NCBI GenBank assembly: GCA_030949985.1
Contig: JAUZRX010000004.1
Location: forward strand, 1-64,000
Direction: 5' to 3'
Source: Acidobacteriota bacterium
GTDB lineage: Bacteria; Acidobacteriota; Polarisedimenticolia; J045
Length of the DNA stretch: 64,000 nt
The notes beneath the pieces were generated by a model. It worked only from the letters and a program-made list of their open reading frames with translations, searched no databases and was not told the DNA's origin. The position numbers and the translations under genes were made by a program. How positions within the stretch are numbered: position 1 is the stretch's first letter; each line of letters starts with the position of its first letter. Below are positions 42,716 to 51,700 of this stretch, piece after piece.

Positions 42716-43831
42716 TCAGATCACATCGTCCAGGGTTTCGAGGTCCGCGGCGCCCCGCGGTGTGACCAGCGGCAGGCGCAGCTCGACGATGGCGCGGCCC
42801 GCTTCCACCTCTTCCCTCATGGCGAACTCGCCACCGTAGGCGGAGAGTTCGGCCAGGGGCTCGAGCAGAACCCCCGGCTCCAGGTGCCAGCGATCCCGCA
42901 CCGACCAGCGCGCCTGGAAGTCGAGTTCCTCCCCGCAGCGCACTTCCACCCGCAAGACGCCGTCGATCTGCCCCCGGCGCAGGATCCGGTCGATGAAACC
43001 TTCGAGCGCCGCTGCCAGGTCCAGGGGACGCACGGCCACGCGGGTCGAGGCGCCACTGGCCGCCAGGGCCGCCACCTCCACGGATCCCCGGGGAAAGCGG
43101 GCCCTCGACAGCCAGCGCAACATGGGCAGCAGATCGGCTTCGATGCGTGGTCGCACCCGTTCGGTCAGCCGGTCGGTCGCCTCGAGCAAGGCGTCGATGT
43201 GAGCCACGATCGCCCCGGCCTCGAGCACCGGCGGTCGGCCCGGCTCGCAGCTCGAGCGCTCGAGGCGCGACACCAGGGCAGCCAGTTCGACTCCCATGGG
43301 GCGGCAGATCCCGCTGTCGAGCCCCGCCTCTTCCGCGGCGGACACCAGTTCTTCGAGCCGGCAGTACGAACCCGCCAGCACCGCGGACAACGCCTCGCGC
43401 AGCCGCCGCGCCATGCGTTCGCCCAGGGGCCGGGAGACATCCGTGTTGAGGCAGACGAAGCGCAGCGCCTGCAGTTCGCCGCGACCCCACCCGGCGGGCT
43501 GGAAATCGAGGGCGACACGCCAGAAGCGCCGGAGAGCCGTCCGGCGCCGGGCGCGGCGCAGGGCGTGGAGTTCCTCGCGATCGCTCTTCCTCTGCTCGGC
43601 CCAGCGAGAGACCGGCGGGATCACGAGCAGGCCCAGGCAAAAGGCGCCGAAGGCCATCAGCCCCACCTCGGGGCCGGGCTCGCGGGAGGCGAGGGCCGCG
43701 AGCAGGACGGCCAGGGCGGGAGCCGAGACCATGGCGAACAGGCGCAGGGACAGGCCCGCCCTCAGAACGGACAGTCCCCGCCCCGCCGTGGCGGCAAGCC
43801 GCGCCGAAACGCCGCGGGTGCGGATGATCAA
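42716..43831 (-). CDS. Membrane protein with degenerate histidine-kinase-like C-terminus
   Basis: This is a 371-residue protein. The TTG at 43831 is chosen because it follows GGGAGGG at the right distance; a second TTG at 43858 does not. Two hydrophobic helices near the N-terminus (FAMVSAPALAVLLAALAS, VGLMAFGAFCLGLLVIPPVS) precede a long helical region (LEATDRLTERVRPRIEADLLPMLRWLSRARFP). The C-terminal 120 residues have a beta-alpha pattern like HATPase_c, including LEPLAELSAYGGEFAMREE and RAIVELRLPLV, but no His box, N box or G box. Kinase activity is therefore not expected. It is convergent with the ABC exporter operon. The kinase relationship is my inference. Confidence 0.5.
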   Translation of the reverse strand: MIIRTRGVSARLAATAGRGLSVLRAGLSLRLFAMVSAPALAVLLAALASREPGPEVGLMAFGAFCLGLLVIPPVSRWAEQRKSDREELHALRRARRRTALRRFWRVALDFQPAGWGRGELQALRFVCLNTDVSRPLGERMARRLREALSAVLAGSYCRLEELVSAAEEAGLDSGICRPMGVELAALVSRLERSSCEPGRPPVLEAGAIVAHIDALLEATDRLTERVRPRIEADLLPMLRWLSRARFPRGSVEVAALAASGASTRVAVRPLDLAAALEGFIDRILRRGQIDGVLRVEVRCGEELDFQARWSVRDRWHLEPGVLLEPLAELSAYGGEFAMREEVEAGRAIVELRLPLVTPRGAADLETLDDVI

Positions 43832-43960
43832 CCTTGGGTCCCTCCCTGATTCAGGCAAGGGACGCCCTCCCCCTGGAGCCCTGGCACCCGGCTATCTACA
43901 CTGAAGCCGGACAGGGTCAAGGCCGGGACGAAAAATCGAACAGGCGGGAAAGAAAAAAGA

Positions 43961-44638
43961 TCAGCCGGAAAAGGTCCAGTCCGGCACCGCGGGATCGTCG
44001 TCGTCACCCGGGCCTTCCCGCGCCCCGCCCTTCCCCGTCGGCAGGGAGCCGCCGAGTCGAGCCACCCCGTCGAGAACGGCCTCGAAGCCCACGAACAGGC
44101 CCGCATCCAGCCGAATCGCGGGGACGGCGTCGACACCGCGATCCGCCGCCCGCCGGGTGACGCGCTCGAGCATGGCCGGCATGCGGGAGTCCGCCAGGGC
44201 CTTCTCGAGGGCAGGCTCGGGCACCGCCACCGAGCGCCCGGCGCGGATCGCCGTCTGTCGGGACTCGGGATCCTCCCCCAAAACCCAGATCGCCTCCCAG
44301 AGGCTGTCGGTCACCGCCGCCATCGCCTCCTGCCCGGAGCGGTCCTTGATGAACAGGCAGGTCTCGAGCAGTCGCGCACTGTCGAAGGGATAACGCCGGG
44401 GAACCCGCACTTCCATGCCCAGCCGCGCCGCCGCAGCCTCGACCGCCGGCCAGGGTTTCGGCGGCACTCCGCCCGCGGCGCCCAGACGCCGGGCATGAAC
44501 GGGCTCGAGGGTCAGGGCCGCTTCGGCCTCGCGGCAGGCTCGCGGCACGAGCTTCGAGACCAGGTAGGCGAAGGGATCCGCGAAATCGAAAGTGAAGGTC
44601 ACGTGCAGCGGCGCGGTGGTGCGGCTGGGGAGATTCAC
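43961..44638 (-). CDS. DsbA-family thioredoxin-fold protein without the CxxC motif
   Basis: This is a 225-residue protein of the DsbA/HCCA isomerase/GST-kappa group. The first strand-helix VTFTFDFADPFAYLVSKLVPRACR replaces the usual CPxC with a DFADPFAY motif as in 2-hydroxychromene-2-carboxylate isomerases. Middle features (VPRRYPFDSARLLETCLFI) and the cis-Pro segment GVDAVPAIRLDAGLFVGFEAVLDG fit. The GTG at 44638 follows an AGGAG site. The C-terminus is a Gly/Asp-rich tail. It is probably a glutathione-dependent or non-redox enzyme. It is divergent from plsC. Confidence 0.75.
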   Translation of the reverse strand: MNLPSRTTAPLHVTFTFDFADPFAYLVSKLVPRACREAEAALTLEPVHARRLGAAGGVPPKPWPAVEAAAARLGMEVRVPRRYPFDSARLLETCLFIKDRSGQEAMAAVTDSLWEAIWVLGEDPESRQTAIRAGRSVAVPEPALEKALADSRMPAMLERVTRRAADRGVDAVPAIRLDAGLFVGFEAVLDGVARLGGSLPTGKGGAREGPGDDDDPAVPDWTFSG

Positions 44639-44782
44639 CGAGACAGCTCCTGCGACCTGCACCCGGCCACGACGGCAGCGGGTCGATTGCGGCGCGGGTC
44701 TACGATATAACTCTGACCAGCCGGCGGCGAGCAGAGGCGAAACGGGTCGCCGGCCCGTCCCCCCGGAACGGACCCTTCTCCG

Positions 44783-45460
44783 ATGTGGCTTTACAACCTC
44801 AACCGCTGGCTGCTCCCCGCCGGGCGCCTGGTCTTCGCCCTCGAGAAGCGCGGGGAGGATCTGCCGGCCAGGGACCAGCCGGTGCTCATCGCCGCCAACC
44901 ACTCGTCGTTTCTCGATCCCTGGGTTGTCGGCTCGGTGGATCCGCAGCGCGAGATCCACTTTCTGATCAACGAACGCTGGTATCGGCGCTCGCGGCTCTG
45001 GACGGCCCTCTTCGATGCCTGGGGCGTGCTCCCCGCCTCTTCCCGCTCGCCGTGGGAGACCATCGAGCGGGTGGTCGCGGCCCTGGGTCGGGGCCAGAGC
45101 GTGGGCATCTTTCCCGAGGGCCGCATCAGCGAAGACGGGAAGATCGGCCGCGGCCGCCCGGGCATCGCCTGGATGGCGGCCCTCTCCGGCTGCCCGGTCG
45201 TGCCCTGCGGACTGCGAGGGATTTTCGAGGCGCTTCCCAAGGGCCGTCTGCTGCCCCGACGTCACCGGGTGAGCATTCACGTGGGTCGGCCGCTGTACTT
45301 CTCCGCAAAGGCCGTCAGAGACCCTGAACGGGGGCAGTTGCATGACTTCGCGGGCAAGGTCATGACCACGATCTGCACCCTGGCCGGCCAGGAGGACCGG
45401 GTGGCCGCCGCCCTGCCCCTCGACGCCCAGGCGGACGCCCCCGGCCCCCGAAAGATATGA
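44783..45460 (+). CDS. plsC: 1-acyl-glycerol-3-phosphate acyltransferase (PlsC family)
   Basis: This is a 225-residue PlsC-type acyltransferase that adds the second acyl chain to lysophosphatidic acid at the inner membrane. Motif I is present as AANHSSFLDPW (NHxxxxD catalytic dyad), motif II as INERWYRRSRLWTALF, motif III as VGIFPEGRISEDGKIGRGRPG and motif IV as CPVVPCGLRG. The length matches single-domain PlsC proteins. Which acyl acceptor it prefers is not evident. The 299-bp region after it holds the leader of the giant protein gene. Confidence 0.9.
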   Translation: MWLYNLNRWLLPAGRLVFALEKRGEDLPARDQPVLIAANHSSFLDPWVVGSVDPQREIHFLINERWYRRSRLWTALFDAWGVLPASSRSPWETIERVVAALGRGQSVGIFPEGRISEDGKIGRGRPGIAWMAALSGCPVVPCGLRGIFEALPKGRLLPRRHRVSIHVGRPLYFSAKAVRDPERGQLHDFAGKVMTTICTLAGQEDRVAAALPLDAQADAPGPRKI

Positions 45461-45467
45461 CTTCCGA

Positions 45468-45484
45468 AACAGCCCCAAGCTGTT
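45468..45484 (+). other. Small hairpin after plsC
   Basis: AACAGC and GCTGTT form a 6-bp stem around a CCCAA loop, 7 nt after the plsC stop. A pyrimidine-rich stretch with TTTTCTTTTC follows about 13 nt later. The distance is too great for a classical intrinsic terminator, so termination here is only a possibility. Confidence 0.25.
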
Positions 45485-45590
45485 CGCTATGGCCCGTTTT
45501 CTTTTCTTACCTGGCAGAAAGACTTGCTGCCGTCAAGCCGAGAGCGTAAATCCAACTCTGGACGCGTTCGCGCTGGTGACCGGGGAGGAT

Positions 45591-45640
45591 CACACGCAAC
45601 CGGGAGGCTGGGCCGGAACCCCGACGGGTTCTGCGTGGTT
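45591..45640 (+). ncRNA. Possible structured leader RNA upstream of the giant secreted protein gene
   Basis: CACGCA (45593-45598) pairs with TGCGTG (45632-45637), closing a junction. Inside it, CCGG (45600-45603) can pair with CCGG (45613-45616), and GAACCC (45616-45621) pairs perfectly with GGGTTC (45626-45631) around a CGAC loop. The closing stem is followed by GGTTTTCT. This could be a three-helix leader element or an attenuator/terminator. It does not match the c-di-GMP GEMM consensus that often precedes such proteins. It was folded by eye only. Confidence 0.3.
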
Positions 45641-45759
45641 TTCTCCTCTTCCGAGCCAGCGGAACTGATACCCCGTCGCGTCCCACTTTCTGCCGCGGGG
45701 GTCGTTGATGTTCCGCCTTGTCCCTGTCCGTCCGGTGAGGACGGGAGGGGGAGGTTCAT

Positions 45760-48700
45760 GTGAGCCGATCGACCCGACGCCCTCAGCCCTGCCTGGTGGC
45801 CCTCGCCATTTTCGCCACGGTCATGCCCGGCTGGGCCCTCGTCCCCCCCAGGAATCCCGACCAGCCGCTCCCCGACGCCGGCCTGGGCCGGGTGCGTGAC
45901 GACCGTGCCGGCGCCTACACCGCGGCCCGTCCCCTCGCCGGTGTGGTCCCCGCGAACATCAACGCGCGCAAGACCGCCGGGACACTGAACCTGACGACGC
46001 TCTCGGGATCCTTCGACTACGTGGTGCTGCCGGGCAAGTTCCTCGATTCCGGGGTGGACCCCTGGGCTCCCTCGGAACTGGCCGACCAGCTCTTCCTTCC
46101 GGGCTACACGGGCCTCGGCCGGCCGGGTTCCCTGCGGGACTATTTCAACGAGGTTTCCTACGGCAACTACCTGATCGACGGCGTGGTGGAACCCTGGGTC
46201 ACCACCGCTCAGAACGAGGCCTTCTACCTGGGCGCCGCGGGCTGCCATGGACTGTGCTCGAGCACCACGGAATCGGCGGGGGGATTCATCGACGAGGTGA
46301 TCGCGCTCAACGACGCCACCGTCGATTTCGGCCAGTACGACAACGACGGCCCCGACGGTCTGCCCAACTCCGGCGACGACGACGGAGTGGTCGATCTCCT
46401 TGTCGTCGTCCAGGCCGGCACCGGCGGGGAATGCGGAAACGCGAAGCTCTGGTCTCACCTCGGCCGCTATTCCGACTGGTTTGGCGGCACCTACACCACC
46501 AACGACGCCGCCGCGGGGGGCGGCTCGATCGTCATCGAAGACTACGCCCTGGTTCCGGCCCTCGATTGCGACGGCTCGAGCCTGGTGACCATCGGCCCCT
46601 TTGCCCACCTCTTCGGACTGCACCTGGGCCTGCCGGCCCTCTGGGACCGGGACGGGACCTCTCGTGGCGTCGGCGCCTTCGACGTGATGGCCCGGGGCCT
46701 GTGGGGTGGTGACGGGAACTCCCCCGAGCGGCCGACCCATCCCAGCGCCTACACCAAGGCCCTGGCCGGCTGGATCCAACCCCAGCGGGTGACCGGTACG
46801 GAGTTGGGGGCTTCCTTTCCCGCGGTCGAGAACAGTGCCACGGCGCGGGAATTCAACCGCCCCGATACCTGTTCCCACGAAGAATACCTGCTGATCGAGA
46901 ATCGCCAGAAAACGGGCTTCGACAGCCTCCTGCCCGGTGACGGCCTGCTGATCTGGCACGCGGACGAGAGCACCGCCACCGCGGATGAAGAAGCTCGCCC
47001 GAGGCTGCACCTGGTCCCCGGAGACGCGCGCTATGGCCTGAACAACGGCCGTAACGACGGGGATCCCGGCGATCCCTGGCCCGGCAGCACCGGACGGATC
47101 TCCTTCCGGGACGATACCGACCCGTCATCCCGGCGCTGGGACGATCGCCCCTCGGGGGTCTCGGTCAACAACATCTCTCTCTCCGGCGATCCGATGACCG
47201 CCGACCTCAACCAGGACACGGCCCTGCTGCTGCACCTGCGCCAGGTGAGCTTCGACGACGGCCTGCCCGGCAAGGGCGACGGGGACGGCGCCATCGATCC
47301 CTTCGAGACCGTGCGCCTGACCCTCGCGCTGTCCAACGAAGGCCAGCTCGACGCCACCGGCGTCAGCGGCACGCTCTCCCTCAATCCTCCCGTAGCCGGT
47401 GTGACGATCACCGACAACTCCCATACCTGGCCCGACCTGGCTCCCTGCGGCGACGCCTCTGACGGTATTTTCGAGATCTCCCTCGACGAGACGGTTCCCT
47501 GCGAGACGGCCCTCGACTTCCAGCTCGACCTGACCACCGACCAGGGCGCCACGACTCTCAACTTCCAGCTTCGCGTCGGCATGTTCTTCACCGCCGCTCC
47601 GATCCAGCTCAGCACTTCGGCCGAAGACACCGGAACGGTACGGGTCGCCGGTACCGGAACCAGCGCCGCAGCGGTGTACAGCGAGCCTTCCGCCGGGCGA
47701 CGGATCATCCGCATGACCCGTTTCGACGACCAGGGCACGCTGCTGGGCACCACCGACGTGTCCGCCGCCACTGCGGGCGACGCCACCGCCCCCGACGTGG
47801 CGTGGAACGGCACCGAGTACGGGGTGGCCTGGGAAGACGACCGGGACGGCACCTCGGAGATCTACTTCGCCCGCGTGGACGCCGCCGGCGTGCGCATCGG
47901 CGGCGAAGTCCGCGTCACAACGCAGGCGGGCGCCTCCTCCCGTCCGCGCATCGCGTGGAGCTCTGCCGACAATCGCTGGATGATCGTCTGGGACGACGAC
48001 CGTAACGGAGACTCCGACGTTTTCTTCGCCGCCCTCGACAGCGCCGGCACCAAGGTGGCGGGCGATGTGGCGATCGCTTCCGGGACCGGACGGCAGAGTC
48101 ACCCCGACCTCTCCTGGAACGGGCAGCGCCTCGGCATCGTCTGGCAGGACGACGCCACCGGCGAATGGACGGTGCAGTTCGTCGCCACCGACGCCGGCGG
48201 CGTGGCCCAGAGTCCTGTCAAGAGGCTCGAAGAAGGTCCCGGCGACAGCCTCCGACCGGCCGTCGCCTGGAACGCTGCGGGCGCCACCTTCGGCGTGGTC
48301 TTCATCGATTACGCCGACGGCAAGACCCGGCCCTTCGTCCGCGCAACCCGCATGACCGCCGACGGCGGGCTGCCTGTCTCGGTCAAGCCCATCAGCGAGC
48401 TGATGTTCCGTACGGACGCCGTCGACATCGACTCGGACGGCACCCAGCACTTCATCGTCTGGACCGACCATCGCGACGGTCACCGCTCGGTACGGGTTTC
48501 GAGGACCGATGACCGCTTCAATATTCAGCTCGACGCCCTTCACGTAGCGGACGACGCCGCCCACGCCCGCCATGTGGGCATCGACTTCGACAGCGGCGGG
48601 CTCTTCGCCGTCTGGGTGCAGGAAGACGCCTCGACTCTGCGCGACAACGTCTTCGCCCGCCCCTTCAACACGACCTTCGAATGTGGCCGTGACGACGACG

Positions 48701-51700
48701 GGGACGGCATCACCCAGCCCGGAGACAACTGCCCTTCGACGCCCAACCCCGACCAGGCGGACGCCGACGGCGACAACTGGGGCGACGCCTGCGACTGCGA
48801 CGACGTCGATCCCAACGTCAATCCCGGCCAGCCCGAAACCATCTGCGACGCCATCGACAACGACTGCGACGCGAGCACCGCCGACGCCCCCGATGGCGAC
48901 AACGATGGCGTGGACCAGTGCGATGTCGGCGACGCCAACAACCCCGACGGCGTCGGCGTCGACTGCGACGACACCGACCCGCTGAACTACCCGGGCAACA
49001 CCGAGGTCTGCGACGGGCAGGACAACGACTGCGACGGATCGATCGACGAGGACTTCCCGGTCTTGACCTGGTACCGTGACGCCGACCTCGACCTCTACGG
49101 CGACCCGAATGTCACGATCGATACCTGCGATGGCAACAACCAGGGCTACGTCGCCGACAACACGGACTGCGACGACACCCGCGCGGACGTCAACCCCGGC
49201 GCGCTGGAAGCCTGCTCGGACGCGGTCGACAACGATTGTGACGGCACGGTCAACGAGGTCGTCGGCACGCGCTACCTCGATCCCCTGGGCGACGACACGG
49301 GCAACACCTGCGACGACCAGCTCAGTCCCTGCCTCAGCTTCAACCACGCGATCCGCATGGCCTGCGACGGCGAGACGATTCTCGTGGCCGAAGGAGATTA
49401 CACCGAAGACGTGATCGTCGATCACCCGGTGGTGATCGACAACGCCGGATCCGCCTCGGTGACCAACCTCCACGGCACCGGCGCGACCGATGTCGTGAAG
49501 ATCCTCTCGTCGAGTGTCACCTGGGACGGAGTGAATACCGATGGGGCTACCAACGACGCCTGCATTCACGTCGGGGACGCCACGCACACCGGCCTGCGCA
49601 ATCTCAACATCCGCAACACGTCGACCTACGATTGCGCGGTCGGCATCCACATGGAGAACACCGGTATCAGCGGCGGGTGGAACCGCATTCTGAGCATGGA
49701 CATCCACTCCAACCGGGCCAACGGGAACCCGGATTCCGGCACCGGCATTCTGCTCACCGGCGGCAACGGCAAGCTCGAGATCAAGGTCGGCTTCATTCGC
49801 AACAACGAGGGCCCGGGCCTGCGGGTCAAGTCTCCGCCGGCAGGCAGCACGAACCAGACGATCGTCATCGTCGGCAACCGGATTCAGAACAACGGCACCT
49901 CCTCCGCCGCCGATGGGGTCGCGGGCATCGAAATTCACGACAGCTCCGATGTCCGTATCGAGGGCAACAGGATCTACGACAACGTTTCCGTCGGCGGCGG
50001 AGATGACGGCCGCGGCGTGATTCTCGATAACGTCAACGGCGGCAATTTCTTCTGCAACCGCGTCGAAAACAACGACACCGGTCTCGTCCTCAGCGGCGGC
50101 ACCACCGGCTTCGGCCTGTTGCACAACAAGTGGATCGGCCAGGCCGGCAGCGCGCTGGCCATCCAGGCCGCCAGCGGCAGTGCAACGACCCTCAACGAAA
50201 ACAACTTCTCAGGCAATGCCACCGCCGTGGACAACGCGGGCGACGGCACCCTCGACGCCCGCCACAACTGGTGGGGTGCGGCCGACGGTCCTTCCGGCGG
50301 GAGCGGGGGGAGCGGCGATCCCGTCAGCGGATCCCTCGACACATCGGGCTTCATCGCCCGTGATACGGCGCCGGTCCTGGTCAAGCGACCGGTGGACTTC
50401 GGCTGGTCCGAGTCCGTTTCGGCCTGTCGCGAGAAGATCCAGAACGGGATCAACAACGCGGTCGACGGCGACCTGCTGCTGGTGGGCGCGGGTGAGTACA
50501 AAGAACACATCACCATGAGCAACAAGATCCTCGACATCGAGGGGCTCTCGGGTGGCGCGGGATGTTCGCCGACCGAGATCAGCGGTATCCAGTCCGGCGG
50601 CTCCCACCTGCCGGCGTTCCGCATCAGCGACGTGGCCGGTATTTCCCTCAAGCAAGTGACGATCCGCTCGACCGGGGAAGGCACGGTCTGCGGCCAGAAC
50701 AGCGGCGATGAGATCGGCCTCGACCTGCAGAACGTGGACAACTCCACCTTCACCGACATCTGCTTCAAGCAGAACGGCGTGACGGAGCTGCGGATCTACG
50801 GCGATTCCGACGGAAACACCTTTTCCAACCTCACCATCGACGGCATGATTCGAGACCCGGACGGGAACGACATTTGCGGCCATCGCTCCCGCGAGGGCAT
50901 CCTCGTCGACGGCGGTCCGGCCTGCGAGGGCGGCCCGGGAGCCAGCGCCGACAACAACACCTTCGACAATATCGAGGTCAATTACTGCGCCCGCAGCGTG
51001 TCGGTTCGCCTGGCGAGCGGCACGGATATCGGCAACAGCCTGATCACCGCTTCTCCCGCGTCAGCCTGGGACGGCGGCACTCTCGCCTTCGGCGTCCTGG
51101 TGCAAATGGCCGACACGACCCGCATTCACGACAACGTGATCGGAGCGGGCGAAGAAACCGATGCGATTCGCATCGCGGGCAAGGAATCCGGCTCTTGCGT
51201 CACCGAGCGCAGCGACACCGGTTCGACGCGCATCGAAAACAACGACATCACCGACGCGCTCGACGCCGGCATCCGGATCTTCAAACAGACGGGCGACCTG
51301 GGTTCTCCGGTCGACACCTACCTGACTTGCAACGAGCTCAAGCTCAACGGCACGGGCGTGCTCGTCAACTACGTGGGCACGGCTCCCGAAAACCGCATGT
51401 ACCAGAACGACGTTTCTTCCAACACGGAAGGGGTGCGAAATACGGCGACCCGCGCCTTCAACGCCATCGACAACTGGTGGGGTTCGGCGAGCGGCCCCTC
51501 GGGTGCGGGCCCCGGGTCGGGAGACAGCGTCTTCGGCGCGGTGTCGTTCAACCCCTGGCTCAACCACTCGGTCCGCATCGACAACGACGTGGACAACTAC
51601 GCCGAGTGCGATGGTGACTGCAACGACGACGACGCCTCGATCTATCCCGGCGCGACGGAGGTCTGTGACGGCATCGACAACGACTGCGACGGCACGATCG

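Noticed and set aside
45591-45640. c-di-GMP (GEMM) riboswitch upstream of the giant protein gene
   Set aside because: The conserved GEMM core, including its GGGCAAACC segment and GNRA tetraloop, is absent, so only an undefined structured leader is reported.
45524-45763. 79-residue open frame between plsC and the giant protein gene
   Set aside because: It has no ribosome-binding site or protein-like composition and overlaps the potential leader structure and the strong ribosome-binding site of the real gene.
47125-50124. 999-residue antisense open frame under the giant protein gene
   Set aside because: It mirrors the Asp/Asn-rich coding strand (GTC/GTT-rich Val runs) and has no start signal or domain.
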